Shown here: piece by piece, positions 51,660 through 60,766 of the stretch | Position numbering within the stretch: position 1 is the first letter of the stretch | How the letters are laid out: the number at the start of each line of letters is the position of its first letter | From: Phycisphaerae bacterium | GTDB taxonomy: Bacteria; Planctomycetota; Phycisphaerae; Phycisphaerales; UBA1924 | Direction of reading: 5' to 3' | DNA length: 64,000 bases | Assembly (NCBI GenBank): GCA_016794925.1 | Contig: JAEUIW010000005.1 | Span: forward strand, 62,001-126,000 | Position numbers and translations under genes: made by a program | The notes under the pieces: generated by a model | Database searches by the model: none | The model's input: only the letters and a program-made list of their open reading frames with translations | Told to the model about the DNA's origin: nothing

Positions 51660-54650
51660 ATGCAGGCTCTCACCCTGAAAGGTCAGGCGATTCCCGGCTG
51701 GGCGGGTCTGCGCGCACAATTCAAGGGCGAGGTGCGGGAATCGGCGCACGATCGGCTCCTGTACTCGACCGATGCGTCGCTCTATCAGATCGAGCCGCTG
51801 GCGGTGGCGATACCGGCCGACGCGAGCGATGTCGAGGCGGCGGTGCGGTTCTGCGCGCGCAACGGCGTTCCGCTGCTGGCGCGAGGCGGCGGCACGAGCC
51901 TTGCGGGCCAATGCACGAACCGTGCGCTCGTTCTGGATCTGACCCCTCGAATGAGGTCGATCCGGCGCATCGACGCGGCCTCGGGGTCGTGCGAAGTGGA
52001 GGCGGGGATCTCCCCCGAGGCGCTCAACGGCGTCCTGGGCGCGCACGGGCTGTTTTTCGCCCCCGATCCGGCAACCGTGGCGCAGTGCGCGATCGGCGGG
52101 TGCATCGGGAACAACGCGGCGGGTGCACGTTCGATCCGTTACGGGCGCACGTCGGAGAATCTGCTGGGCGTCGAGGTCGTTCTCGCGGGCGTTGAACGGG
52201 GCGAGGAGGCCCGGAGGCTGTGGCTCGAACCGGGCGCCGGCCGGCGCGATCCCGCGGCTCTGCGATTGGCCTCGGAGGTCGCTCGGATCGTCAGTTCGAG
52301 GGCCGACCTGGTGCGCCGTCGCTTTCCCAAGACGGTGAGGCGCAACGCGGGGTACGGCCTGGACCTCGTGCTGGCCCAGCTCGACCGCGGGGTCGTTCCG
52401 GAGGACCTGGATCTGTCGGGACTGCTCTGCGGATCGGAGGGAACCCTCGCGGTGACGCTCGCGGCACGGCTCAAGCTCCACCCGATTCCGCGAGCCCGGG
52501 CCCTGGCCGTCGTTTCGTTCGTGAGCGTGGATCGGGCCTTGGACGCGCTGTTGCCGATCCTGGCGACCGGCCCCACCGCGGTCGAACTTCTCGACGACGT
52601 GGTGCTGGACGCGGCGCGTGGGAACATCGAGTGCCGCGGCTACACGAGCGTGATTCCCGATGTGGACGGGCGCCCGGCGGGCGCGGCGTTGTACGTCGAG
52701 TACGCGAGTGCGTCCGCGGCGGGCACGGAGGAGGAGATCGGGGCGCGGATGGAGTCGCTGCGGCGGGTGGTGGCGGGGGCTCCGATGCGCGTCACCGATG
52801 CGGCGGACGCCGCGCGGGCGTGGAAACTCCGCAAGGCGGGCGAGCCGCTGCTGCACGGGCTGGCGGGCCCGCGCAAGCCGGTCACGTTTATCGAGGACAA
52901 CGCGGTGCCGCCGGAACGTCTGGGCGAGTTCGTGAGGCGGCTGCGGGCCATCGTGACGCGGCACGGGACCCGCGCGGCCTACTGGGCCCACGCGTCGGTG
53001 GGCGTGCTGCACGTCCGGCCGCTGATCGACCTGCACGATGAACGCGATCGCGAGGTGTTTCGGCGCATCGCCGTGGAAGCGGCGGACCTGGCCAAGGAAC
53101 TTGGGGGCGTGATGTCCGGGGAGCACGGCGACGGACGCGTGCGGGGCCCGCTTCTGGAGCGTTTTTTCGGTACGGAGCTGATGGCCGCGTTCGGCGCGAT
53201 CAAGCGGTTGTTCGATCCGCTGGGGGTGCTGAACCCGGGGAATATCGTCGGCGCGGGCCCCGAGGCTTCCATCACGGATCACTTTCGGATTGACGCCGAG
53301 CGGGAGGATGTCGGGGCGCGGGTCGAGACGTACTTCGCGTACGAGGACCATCACGGTTTCCTGGGCGCGGTGGAGGCCTGCAACGGCGCCGGCGTATGCC
53401 GCAAGACCTCGGGCGGGGCGATGTGCCCGTCGTACCGGGGCACGCTGGACGAGCGGCACGCCACTCGGGGGCGCGGGAACGCGCTGCGCCTGGCGGTCAC
53501 GGGTCAGCTGGGCCGGGCGGGGGAGCTGCGGTGGTCCGATCCCGAAACGATCGCGACCCTGGACCTGTGCCTGTCGTGCAAGGCGTGCAAGAGCGAGTGC
53601 CCGAGCAACGTGGACATCGCGCGCCTGAAGGCGGAATACACGGCGCAGCGGTACCGGGCCGAGGGACGGGTGCCCTTGGCGGCTCGCGCCATCGGGCATG
53701 TGCGGACGCTGAATCGACTGGGATCCATGACGCCCGCGCTGGCGAACTGGATCAGCGGCATGAGGGGGGCTGGCTGGCTGGCGGAACGGCTGCTGGGGAT
53801 CGACCGTCGGCGCGCGTTGCCCACGTTCGAGCGTTCGCTGTACGCATGGTGGGCGCGGCGGGGAGGCGGCGTCCCGTCGGCTGGGGCCGCCGGACCTCGG
53901 GTGGTGCTGTTCGCGGATTGCTTCACGGCGTACAACGAGCCGTCGGTGGGGATGGCTGCGGTTCGCGTGCTCGAGCACCTGGGGTGCAGGGTTGAGCTCG
54001 CGCCCGCGGAACGATGGGGCGCGGGGTGCTGCGGGCGAGCCATGATCTCAACGGGGATGCTGGCCCAGGCGATCGAAACCGCCGACGCGACCATCGCGAT
54101 GCTGCGACCCGCGATCGAGGACCCGTCCGTATCGGCCATCCTGGTGTGCGAGCCTTCGTGCCTGTCGGCGTTCAAGGATGACTGGTTGCAACTGCGGGTG
54201 AGGTCGGCGCTGGAGCTGCGTCGCGCGTTGGCGGAAAAGGCCCAGTTGGTGGAGACATTCGTGGCGGGACGAATGGAGCGGTCCGGCGCCGCGACGCCGA
54301 CGACCGGCGGCCCCGTGCTGCTGCACGGTCACTGCCACCAGAAGGCGTTGTGGGGCGTCGAGACTTCGGCGCGGGCGTTGCGGGCGGTGGCGGGTGACAG
54401 GCTTCGGGTGCTCGACACCGGGTGCTGCGGCATGGCCGGCGCGTTCGGGTACGCGGCGGATAAGTACGATCTCTCGATGCGGATCGCGGAGCTGTCGGTG
54501 GCGCCGATGATCAGGGACGCCCCCCGTTCGGCGACGATCGTGGCTCCGGGTACGTCTTGCCGGCACCAGATTCGAGACGCCACGGGGCGGCGGGCCTTGC
54601 ACCCGGTTGAGTGCCTCGCGACGGAGTTGATGGCGGCCCCGACGTCGTGA
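51660..54650 (+). CDS. FAD-linked oxidase / Fe-S fusion dehydrogenase (YdiJ/D-lactate dehydrogenase type)
   Basis: 996 residues. The N-terminal half is an FAD_binding_4/FAD-oxidase_C flavoprotein: PLLARGGGTSLAGQC and ATVAQCAIGGCIGNNAAGARS bind FAD, and VMSGEHGDGRVRGPLLERFFG is the active-site region. The C-terminal half carries Fe-S ligands C574-C580-C588 and C637-x2-C640-x2-C643-x3-C647-P, then two CCG domains with GAGCCGRAMISTG and DTGCCGMAGAFGY. This fusion matches YdiJ-like D-2-hydroxyacid (D-2-hydroxyglutarate or D-lactate) dehydrogenases that feed electrons to quinone or another carrier. Exact substrate undetermined. The start has no ribosome-binding site but has a TACTGT hexamer. Confidence 0.88.
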   Translation: MQALTLKGQAIPGWAGLRAQFKGEVRESAHDRLLYSTDASLYQIEPLAVAIPADASDVEAAVRFCARNGVPLLARGGGTSLAGQCTNRALVLDLTPRMRSIRRIDAASGSCEVEAGISPEALNGVLGAHGLFFAPDPATVAQCAIGGCIGNNAAGARSIRYGRTSENLLGVEVVLAGVERGEEARRLWLEPGAGRRDPAALRLASEVARIVSSRADLVRRRFPKTVRRNAGYGLDLVLAQLDRGVVPEDLDLSGLLCGSEGTLAVTLAARLKLHPIPRARALAVVSFVSVDRALDALLPILATGPTAVELLDDVVLDAARGNIECRGYTSVIPDVDGRPAGAALYVEYASASAAGTEEEIGARMESLRRVVAGAPMRVTDAADAARAWKLRKAGEPLLHGLAGPRKPVTFIEDNAVPPERLGEFVRRLRAIVTRHGTRAAYWAHASVGVLHVRPLIDLHDERDREVFRRIAVEAADLAKELGGVMSGEHGDGRVRGPLLERFFGTELMAAFGAIKRLFDPLGVLNPGNIVGAGPEASITDHFRIDAEREDVGARVETYFAYEDHHGFLGAVEACNGAGVCRKTSGGAMCPSYRGTLDERHATRGRGNALRLAVTGQLGRAGELRWSDPETIATLDLCLSCKACKSECPSNVDIARLKAEYTAQRYRAEGRVPLAARAIGHVRTLNRLGSMTPALANWISGMRGAGWLAERLLGIDRRRALPTFERSLYAWWARRGGGVPSAGAAGPRVVLFADCFTAYNEPSVGMAAVRVLEHLGCRVELAPAERWGAGCCGRAMISTGMLAQAIETADATIAMLRPAIEDPSVSAILVCEPSCLSAFKDDWLQLRVRSALELRRALAEKAQLVETFVAGRMERSGAATPTTGGPVLLHGHCHQKALWGVETSARALRAVAGDRLRVLDTGCCGMAGAFGYAADKYDLSMRIAELSVAPMIRDAPRSATIVAPGTSCRHQIRDATGRRALHPVECLATELMAAPTS

Positions 54651-54670
54651 TTTCGGAGGGGCCGCGGCCG

Positions 54671-54685
54671 GGGCGTCACACGCCC
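54671..54685. terminator. Hairpin at the dehydrogenase/CDGSH convergent end
   Basis: GGGCGT (54671-54676) and ACGCCC (54680-54685) pair perfectly with a CAC loop, overlapping the last codons of the leftward CDGSH gene, 20 bases after the dehydrogenase stop. No T-tract. Confidence 0.4.
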
Positions 54686-54900
54686 GGATCGGGTCGCGTG
54701 TCGACGACCGACTTTGCATCCTTCGCGTAGGTGTACAGGCTGCCCGGCCGTTCGTCGCGCGTGATCTTGTGCGAGCCGTCGCAGAAGGGGAATCGCTGGG
54801 AGAGCCCGCACTGGCAGATGAACAGCGGCTTTTCCGGCGGGAGAGTGGAGGGTTCGATCTTCAGGGGCCCGGTTGCTTCGAGTCGAACGGTGCGTGCCAT
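54676..54900 (-). CDS. CDGSH iron-sulfur domain protein
   Basis: 74 residues from ATG 54900. It contains one complete CDGSH motif, CQCGLSQRFPFCDGSH, giving ligands C29, C31, C40 and H44 for a 2Fe-2S cluster, the 3Cys-1His coordination of mitoNEET-like proteins. The N-terminal strand VRLEATGPLKIEP is typical of small bacterial members. Such proteins may transfer electrons or clusters; the specific role is unknown. It lies 19 bases downstream of the moxR gene on the same strand and may be its operon partner, and it is convergent with the Fe-S dehydrogenase. Confidence 0.9.
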   Translation of the reverse strand: MARTVRLEATGPLKIEPSTLPPEKPLFICQCGLSQRFPFCDGSHKITRDERPGSLYTYAKDAKSVVDTRPDPGV

Positions 54901-54919
54901 CGATGGTCCTTGTGGCGAA

Positions 54920-55861
54920 TCAGGTTGGGGAAGGCGTGGCGTGCAGCACGTCGGTGAGGATGGCCTCCGCTGCCGCGGCCTCGGATGATCCGGAGTACGA
55001 GTTGGGGATGACGCGGTGCGCACAGACGACCAGGAAGCACGCCGAGATATCCTCGGGGATCACGTGGGCGCGATCGCTGAGCACGGCGGTGGCCCGCGCG
55101 GCCTGGGCGAGGGCGAGCGCGCCGCGCGGGCTGACGCCCACGCGCAGGTCGCCGTGGTCGCGGGTGCGTGCCGCCAGCGCGATGATGTAATCGATCAGGG
55201 TCCGATCGAGCCGGACACGGTCGGTCTGGCTCTGGAGGGCGACCATTTCGGCGCCGGTCATGACGGGGCGGAGCTCGTGCAGCGGCCGCGCCGCGGGGCG
55301 CAGCTCCAGGACGCGGGCCTCGTCCGCGGCGGAGGGGTAGCCGAGCTTGATCCGCATGAGGAAACGGTCGAGTTGGTTTTCCGGGAGGGCGTAGGTGCCT
55401 TCGAATTCGTGCGGGTTCTGGGTGGCGACGAGCATGAACGGCGGATCGAGCGGGTAGGTGCGGCCGTCAACGGTGACGGCGGCCTCGTTCATGGCCTCGA
55501 GCAGGGCCGTCTGCGCGCGCGGCGTGGCGCGGTTGATTTCGTCGGCGAGCACGAGGTTCGCGAAGATGGGGCCGCGCTTGAATTCGAAGGTCTCCGACTC
55601 CCGCCGGTAGATCGACACCCCGAGAATGTCCGTGGGGAGCAGGTCGGGGGTGAGCTGGATCCGGGCGAATGCGCAGTCGATCGATCGTGCCAGGGCGCTG
55701 GCGAGAACGGTCTTTCCCACGCCGGGCACATCTTCGATGAGGAGGTGGCCCCTCGCCAGGAGCGTGGCGATGGTGCAGTCCAGGGCGGCGCGATTGCCGA
55801 GGAACACTCCCGCGACGTTGTCGCGCAGGGCGTGCACGGATTTCATGAGTGTCGCGGTCAT
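54920..55861 (-). CDS. MoxR-family AAA+ ATPase
   Basis: 313 residues from ATG 55861 (ATG 55846 also possible). Walker A lies in IEDVPGVGKT (about 43-52), Walker B in LVLADEINRATPRAQTALLEAM, sensor 1 in FMLVATQNPHEFEGTY with PENQLDRFLMRI, and the C-terminal lid has VSPRGALALAQAARATA. MoxR proteins act as chaperones that insert metal cofactors or activate partner proteins, usually with a VWA-domain protein. The DUF58/VWA genes that commonly follow are not adjacent; a CDGSH gene follows instead. A good TATACT -10 lies 45 bases upstream. Divergent from the zinc-ribbon gene. Confidence 0.92.
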   Translation of the reverse strand: MTATLMKSVHALRDNVAGVFLGNRAALDCTIATLLARGHLLIEDVPGVGKTVLASALARSIDCAFARIQLTPDLLPTDILGVSIYRRESETFEFKRGPIFANLVLADEINRATPRAQTALLEAMNEAAVTVDGRTYPLDPPFMLVATQNPHEFEGTYALPENQLDRFLMRIKLGYPSAADEARVLELRPAARPLHELRPVMTGAEMVALQSQTDRVRLDRTLIDYIIALAARTRDHGDLRVGVSPRGALALAQAARATAVLSDRAHVIPEDISACFLVVCAHRVIPNSYSGSSEAAAAEAILTDVLHATPSPT

Positions 55862-55905
55862 GGGCGTCGCGCGACCGCGGTCGGCACCCGCTTCGGCGCG
55901 GGGCG

Positions 55906-55911
55906 AGTATA
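55906..55911 (-). promoter_or_regulatory. Candidate moxR -10 hexamer
   Basis: TATACT on the minus strand, five of six matches to TATAAT, 45 bases before ATG 55861. The clearest sigma70-like -10 in the window. Confidence 0.4.
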
Positions 55912-55951
55912 TCGGGCCTGCGTCCGATCGTCGGCGCGAATCCCGGTGTGG

Positions 55952-55957
55952 TAGGCT
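55952..55957 (+). promoter_or_regulatory. Candidate -10 hexamer for a leaderless zinc-ribbon gene mRNA
   Basis: TAGGCT ends eight bases before ATG 55966, with no Shine-Dalgarno sequence between. It shares the 104-base divergent gap with the moxR promoter. Confidence 0.35.
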
Positions 55958-55965
55958 TTGCACCG

Positions 55966-57063
55966 ATGTCCGAGCCCCCGGCACCGCTCAACTCCGCGCC
56001 CGCATCCGCTGGTGGTGGCGGCGCGCGCGACGGGAGCTCCGTCGGTCCGGGCGAGCCATCGGCGGGGCCCAACGACTCTTTGTTACGGGCCCGGGTGAGC
56101 TCGGGGCCCTCCACGAGATCGCGGTCCGGCACGCTGGGTCGGGACCTGACCGGAGACCTCCCGTGCGTTGGTTGCGGCTACAACCTGCGGGGGCTCTCGG
56201 TTGTCGGCGCCTGTCCCGAGTGCGGTATCGCGGTGACGGCGACGGTGCTGGCCGTGGTGGACCCGCAGGCAGAGGAACTGCGCCCGATTCGGGCGCCCGG
56301 GCTGGTCGCCGCGGGACTGATGGTCTGCGCGATGGGGGCGCTCGCGGCGGGGCTGCTGATGTGGGCGCCGCGTGTGATGGAGGCGGGCAGCATGGTGCTG
56401 GGCCGTCCCACACCGTTGATCGCGTTGCCGTTGGCGGAGATGACCGCGGCTTGCCTCGCGCTCTCCGCGTTGGGCGCTGCGGCGTGGAGCCGGCCGCATC
56501 ACGCGACGCCGGCATGGCATGTGGCGTCGGGCCTCGGCGGGGCGGCCGCGCTCGTCGCGCTGGCGTGGGTTTCGTACGGGATCCACGAACACGGGATGGG
56601 CACCGGTCATTGGGGGATCGCCGCGTCATGGGAAGGGCTGTGGCCGACGATCCGGCCCCGTCTGGTCTCTGACGCGTGCGTGGCGGCGACGCTGATCGGG
56701 CTGCGGCCCAATGCGCGGGTGCTCGTCCAGCACTCGATGGCGATGCGGATGGGCCGCGTGGACCGGCAGACGATGCTGGCGATGCTCGCGGCGGTCGGGG
56801 TGGTCGTGCTGGGCAGGCTCTGCGGTCTCATCGGCGCCGGTTGGCTGAGGGTCGGGTCGGTCGAGCTCGACGTGGTCAGGGGGATCTCGATGACGCTGGT
56901 GGCGGTTGGATCGGCGTTGCTCACGCTCGGGCTGGGGAGCGCCACGTTGGATTGCGCGCGCATCGCGGCGGTGGTGCGGCGCCCCGCGCCCTCGATGCGC
57001 GACATTGTCGGGGTGACGGGGGGCGAGAAGCCCGGCAAAGCGGGATCGGGCGGTCGGCCATGA
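55966..57063 (+). CDS. Zinc-ribbon multi-pass membrane protein
   Basis: 365 residues. A disordered Pro/Gly/Ser-rich N-terminus of ~60 residues is followed by a zinc ribbon CVGCGYNLRGL..GACPECG (C67, C70, C83, C86), a combination familiar from planctomycete membrane proteins, and then roughly seven hydrophobic segments (LVAAGLMVCAMGALAAGLLM, MTAACLALSALGAAAWS, MLAMLAAVGVVVLGRLCGLIG and others). Function unknown. It overlaps the zincin gene at its end as ATGA, so the two are translationally coupled. Confidence 0.75.
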   Translation: MSEPPAPLNSAPASAGGGGARDGSSVGPGEPSAGPNDSLLRARVSSGPSTRSRSGTLGRDLTGDLPCVGCGYNLRGLSVVGACPECGIAVTATVLAVVDPQAEELRPIRAPGLVAAGLMVCAMGALAAGLLMWAPRVMEAGSMVLGRPTPLIALPLAEMTAACLALSALGAAAWSRPHHATPAWHVASGLGGAAALVALAWVSYGIHEHGMGTGHWGIAASWEGLWPTIRPRLVSDACVAATLIGLRPNARVLVQHSMAMRMGRVDRQTMLAMLAAVGVVVLGRLCGLIGAGWLRVGSVELDVVRGISMTLVAVGSALLTLGLGSATLDCARIAAVVRRPAPSMRDIVGVTGGEKPGKAGSGGRP

Positions 57064-57479
57064 CCGGGGCGGAACGCGAGCGGTTCGACGCCTTGCTGGA
57101 GGACGCGATCGATTCGCTTCCGCACAAGGTCCGTGAATTGCTGGAGGAGATCCCGGTTATTGTGCTCGACGAGCCCACGGCCGAGATGAAGCGAGACCTC
57201 GCGCGGGACGGGACTATCGCGGCCGAGCCCGGCGCGGATGACGATCTGATGGGCCTGCATTCGGGCACGGCGCTGACCGAGCGCAGCGTCGAACACTCGG
57301 CGGAACTTCCCAGCCAGATCCACATCTTCCGCGAGGGGATTGTGGAGGCGGTAGGGGGGTGGGGAGAGCCCCACATCGATGACTTGCTCTACGAGGAGAT
57401 TCGCATCACGCTGCTGCACGAGATCGGGCATCACTTCGGCCTCGATGAGGAGGACCTTGACCGTTTGGGGTACGGGTAG
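57060..57479 (+). CDS. Zincin-like metallopeptidase
   Basis: 139 residues of the PF06262-type (Zincin_1) family. The zinc site is HEIGHHFGLDEEDL (H120-E121-x2-H124, with an acidic residue after the Gly at 129/130), the HExxHxxGxxE/D arrangement of small minimal metallopeptidases. The N-terminus RFDALLEDAIDSLPHKVRELLEEIPVIVLD is a second hallmark of this family. Probably cytoplasmic, since no signal is seen. Substrates are unknown for nearly all members. Starts inside the stop of the zinc-ribbon membrane gene (ATGA). Confidence 0.9.
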   Translation: MTGAERERFDALLEDAIDSLPHKVRELLEEIPVIVLDEPTAEMKRDLARDGTIAAEPGADDDLMGLHSGTALTERSVEHSAELPSQIHIFREGIVEAVGGWGEPHIDDLLYEEIRITLLHEIGHHFGLDEEDLDRLGYG

Positions 57480-57506
57480 GCGCCAGGAGCCGGGTCGCGA
57501 TCGGCC

Positions 57507-57512
57507 TAGGCT
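57507..57512 (+). promoter_or_regulatory. Candidate sppA -10 hexamer
   Basis: TAGGCT, 46 bases before ATG 57559, in the 79-base gap after the zincin gene; the same hexamer occurs at 55952. Here a leader with a GAGGA ribosome-binding site follows. Confidence 0.25.
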
Positions 57513-57558
57513 ATTCGCGGCCGCGGCGGATGCGTTCGCCGCGTTGAGGAGCCCTCGC

Positions 57559-59364
57559 ATGATGCGTCGTGCCGCGTTGCTGCTGGTTGGCCTGGCGTTG
57601 GGGGTTTTTTCGGGCGTGGCCTGGGCGCAACCGGGCAAGGTGCGGATCGGCCTCATCGAGATCGAGGGGGCTCTGCGCGAGCGAGCGGGCGGCCTGGGCG
57701 CGTTGCTGGGAGATGAATCGGAGTTGACGTCCCGACGCCTGTCGGCACGATTCAACGTTGCCGCGGCGAACGCCGAACTCCGCGGCCTGGTCGTGCGTCT
57801 GAAGGACGCGCAGCTCTCGGCCTCTCAGGTTCAGGAGTTGGGACGGGCGATGCAGCGCGTGCGCGCGGCGGGGAAGAAGATCCATCTGTTCGCCGAGGGG
57901 TACGGGCCGACCGAACTCGTGCTCGGGGGGTGCGCCGACGACGTGATGCTGCAGTCCGGGGGCGAGGTGTCTCTGCCCGGCATGCACATGCAGGAGTTTT
58001 TCCTTGCCGACGCGCTGGCCTGGCTCGGGATCAAGGCCGACATGGTGCAGGTTGGGGATTACAAGGGCGCCAGCGAGATGATGTCACGCAACGCCCCGAG
58101 CCCGCAGTGGGATCAGAACATCAACGGCCTGCTCGACAGCCTGTACGCGTGCCTGCGCGATGATCTGAAAACCGGGCGGAAACTCTCGGACGATCAGCTG
58201 GACCGTGCCATGTCGCGGGGCTGGTCCGCGGACGGTGAGCTCGCAAAGCAACTGGGGTTGATCGACACCGTGATCGATCTTCCGCAACTTTCGGAGCATC
58301 TCAAGGCCGAGTACGGGGCGCAGGAGGTGTCGTGGGCGACCGATGGCGCCGGCGGTCGCAAACCGCGATTCGATCCTTCGAACCCATTCGCCTTCATGAG
58401 CGTGCTGGGGCAGAAACCGCAGTCCAAGCCTGTGCGCGGCAGCCTGGCGGTGCTGCACATTGACGGGGCCATCGTCGATGGGGAATCGGCGGGCGGCGGG
58501 CCTTTCGGCGGTGATTCGAGCGTGGGCAGCCGTACCGTCCGGAAGGCGCTGCGAGAGATCGAGGAAGAGGACCTGTTCAAGGGAATGGTGATCCGGATTA
58601 ACTCGCCGGGCGGTTCGGCGATCGCGAGCGAGGTGATCTGGCAGGGCGTGCGACGCGTCGCGGCCAAGAAGCCGGTCTGGGTCAGCGTCGGCTCAATGGC
58701 CGCCAGCGGGGGATACTACATCGCCGCCGCGGGCGACCGGATTTACGTGAACCCGTCCAGCATCGTGGGCTCGATCGGCGTGGTCGGGGGCAAGATCGCG
58801 ATGGGCGGGCTTCTCGACAAGTTGGGGATCCGGGTCAAGGAGCGGTCTCGGGGTCCGCGTGCCAATCTGCTGAGCATGCTCACGCCCTGGGACGAAGCTC
58901 AGCGCGAGCTCGTCCGCGCGAAAATGAAGGAGACGTACGACCTCTTCACGTCGCGTGTCGTCGCGGGCCGCAAGGGGATCGATCTGTCGAAAACGGCTGA
59001 GGGCAGGCTGTTCGCGGGCCGGGAGGCGATCGTCCTGCGGATGGCCGATTCGATCGGCGGCCTGGACGAGGCGCTGGCGGACATGGCTCGCGAGGCGGGG
59101 CTGGCTTCGGGCTCGTACGACGTCATGGATTTTCCCGCGCCAATGACGCTTGAGGAAACGCTGTCGGAGATGATGGGGCGATTCGGCTTGGGCGTCCGCG
59201 CGCCGGGCCCGCGGGCCACGGCGCTCACCGTGGGCGCGGAGGCGCTCCGCGAGACGGTGGGGGAGCGGGCCTGGCCTTCGGTGCGTGATGCGGCGCACGC
59301 GATGATGCAGCTGAGGGATGAGCACGTGCTGCTCGTGTCCCCGAGCACCATCATCGTGAGGTAG
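57559..59364 (+). CDS. sppA: Signal peptide peptidase SppA (67K type)
   Basis: 601 residues with two tandem S49 domains. ATG 57559 is preceded by GAGGA at good spacing; a second ATG follows directly. An N-terminal signal/anchor (LLLVGLALGVFSGVAWAQ) leads into the first domain, which supplies the catalytic lysine K169 (VGDYKGASEMMS). The second domain supplies the nucleophile S383 in SMAASGGYYIAA. This split Lys/Ser dyad is that of E. coli SppA, which cuts remnant signal peptides in the membrane. The last bases overlap the convergent DUF4386 gene by 14. Confidence 0.93.
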   Translation: MMRRAALLLVGLALGVFSGVAWAQPGKVRIGLIEIEGALRERAGGLGALLGDESELTSRRLSARFNVAAANAELRGLVVRLKDAQLSASQVQELGRAMQRVRAAGKKIHLFAEGYGPTELVLGGCADDVMLQSGGEVSLPGMHMQEFFLADALAWLGIKADMVQVGDYKGASEMMSRNAPSPQWDQNINGLLDSLYACLRDDLKTGRKLSDDQLDRAMSRGWSADGELAKQLGLIDTVIDLPQLSEHLKAEYGAQEVSWATDGAGGRKPRFDPSNPFAFMSVLGQKPQSKPVRGSLAVLHIDGAIVDGESAGGGPFGGDSSVGSRTVRKALREIEEEDLFKGMVIRINSPGGSAIASEVIWQGVRRVAAKKPVWVSVGSMAASGGYYIAAAGDRIYVNPSSIVGSIGVVGGKIAMGGLLDKLGIRVKERSRGPRANLLSMLTPWDEAQRELVRAKMKETYDLFTSRVVAGRKGIDLSKTAEGRLFAGREAIVLRMADSIGGLDEALADMAREAGLASGSYDVMDFPAPMTLEETLSEMMGRFGLGVRAPGPRATALTVGAEALRETVGERAWPSVRDAAHAMMQLRDEHVLLVSPSTIIVR

Positions 59365-60067
59365 CCGCGCCGCCCTTCACGAGCAGCCACAGCAACAGCG
59401 CCAACTCCGAAACATGGGTCACCACGAGCAGCGGGCTGGTCCAGAGCGTGCGATCGGATCCGGGATAGACGAACGCCTGAACGAACAAGACCAGATAGCC
59501 CGGGGTTCCGCACAGGAGCAGGACGCCCAGAACCCGTGGAAAATTGCTCGAACGCAGCACCAGCAGTCCCAGCGGGAACAGCCACAGTCCGAAGAAAATA
59601 GCCGCAAGGAGGTTCCCCGCCTTGTGCAATTCGAGGAACAGACGCACCTGCTCGTACCGCCGCTCGGACGCCAGCGGGAGCACGGCAAAGAGGCTGAGCT
59701 GATTGAGCACATAGACGGGCACCGCGGCCACGACGAACCCGAGCATCGCCATCGCCAGCCCGCGACCAGCCTGCTTGAGAAGCTGGTACAGAAGCAGCGC
59801 GTAGATCAGGTACGCGATCATCATGATCAGGCTGCCGGTGATTCCGAGCCGGAACAGCGTTTCATTCCCGACGATGTTGCCCGATGTCGCGGCGGCGTCG
59901 CCGCGCACGATGAGCCTCGACCCGACATGCCCCGCGAAGATGCCGCTCGCGAGCATGGCAACGCCGACGAGCCCCGCGAGGCGCCCATGCATGGGGCTGT
60001 TCGGGATCCGCTCCGATTCATCGCGAGGCTCGTCTCCGTTCGCGCGTACGCGGCTGGGCAGTGGCAT
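59351..60067 (-). CDS. DUF4386-like membrane protein
   Basis: 238 residues. A charged N-terminal stretch of ~25 residues precedes about six transmembrane helices. LAGLVGVAMLASGIFA at the start, the segment SGNIVGNETLFRLGITGSLIMMIAYLIYALLLYQLL, and LFLELHKAGNLLAAIFFGLWLFPLGLLVLRS match the DUF4386 family pattern. Function unknown. GAGGA lies just before ATG 60067. It follows frr by 92 bases on the same strand and may be the last gene of the pyrH-frr unit. Its end overlaps sppA, which converges on it. Confidence 0.8.
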   Translation of the reverse strand: MPLPSRVRANGDEPRDESERIPNSPMHGRLAGLVGVAMLASGIFAGHVGSRLIVRGDAAATSGNIVGNETLFRLGITGSLIMMIAYLIYALLLYQLLKQAGRGLAMAMLGFVVAAVPVYVLNQLSLFAVLPLASERRYEQVRLFLELHKAGNLLAAIFFGLWLFPLGLLVLRSSNFPRVLGVLLLCGTPGYLVLFVQAFVYPGSDRTLWTSPLLVVTHVSELALLLWLLVKGGAATSR

Positions 60068-60159
60068 TGTGCGTCCTCGCTGGGTGCGGTCGCGACGCGG
60101 CGTGAAGCCCCGGGGGGGACAAATCCGATCGACGTGTCCATGCCCGCGGGCCCGACGGA

Positions 60160-60729
60160 TCAGATCTCCTCGATCTCTTTCGATTTCTTGGCGACGTGCT
60201 CGTCGGCGATTCCTTCGTACTTCTTCAGGAGATCCTGGATCTCGGTCCTGAGCTGCTCGATCTCGCCCTCCGGCACGTGGGCGGCCTTGGCGAGCGCGTC
60301 GGCGTGTTTGTTGGCATCCCGCCTCGCGTTCCGAAGCGAGACCTTGGTCTCCTCCGCGAGCTTCTTGCAGTGCGTCACGAGTTGTTTCCGGCGGTCGCCA
60401 GAGAGCGGCGGCATGTTCAGGCGGATGAGCTTGCCGTCGGACTGCGGATTCAGGCCCAGGCCCGAGGTCTCGATCGCCTTGATGATGTCCTTGATCGAGC
60501 CCGCATCGAAGGGCTTGATGAGCAGCTGAGCCGGCTCAGGCACGGTGATCGACGCGAGCGACTTGAGGTCCGTCATCGACCCGTAGTAATCGACCTTCAG
60601 AAACTCGACCAGCGCCGGCGAGGCACGTCCGGTGCGGATGCCACGGAGCTCTCGTTTGAGGTGCTCCGAGGCTTTCTCCATCTGCATTTCCGCGTCCATC
60701 AGCACGTCATCGGGGGTGTTGAAGCTCAT
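60160..60729 (-). CDS. frr: Ribosome recycling factor
   Basis: 189 residues, the standard RRF length. Signature segments are all present: ELRGIRTGRASPALVEFLKVDYYGS, ASITVPEPAQLLIKPFD, GLNPQSDGKLIRLNMPPLSGDRRKQLV and the helical EETKVSLRNARRDANKHAD. With EF-G it splits the post-termination ribosome. ATG 60729 is used; the open frame upstream lies in the gap to pyrH and in its 3' end. It is placed 37 bases after pyrH, the usual order in bacteria, though rpsB and tsf are not adjacent here. Confidence 0.97.
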   Translation of the reverse strand: MSFNTPDDVLMDAEMQMEKASEHLKRELRGIRTGRASPALVEFLKVDYYGSMTDLKSLASITVPEPAQLLIKPFDAGSIKDIIKAIETSGLGLNPQSDGKLIRLNMPPLSGDRRKQLVTHCKKLAEETKVSLRNARRDANKHADALAKAAHVPEGEIEQLRTEIQDLLKKYEGIADEHVAKKSKEIEEI

Positions 60730-60766
60730 GGCTTGTTCGCTCCGGTTCCGCTCGCGTCGCGAGCAC

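Noticed and set aside
51540-53978. 812-codon open frame on the minus strand
   Set aside because: Antisense shadow of the FAD/Fe-S dehydrogenase, low-complexity Arg/Pro/His/Gln composition, and overlaps two recognised genes.
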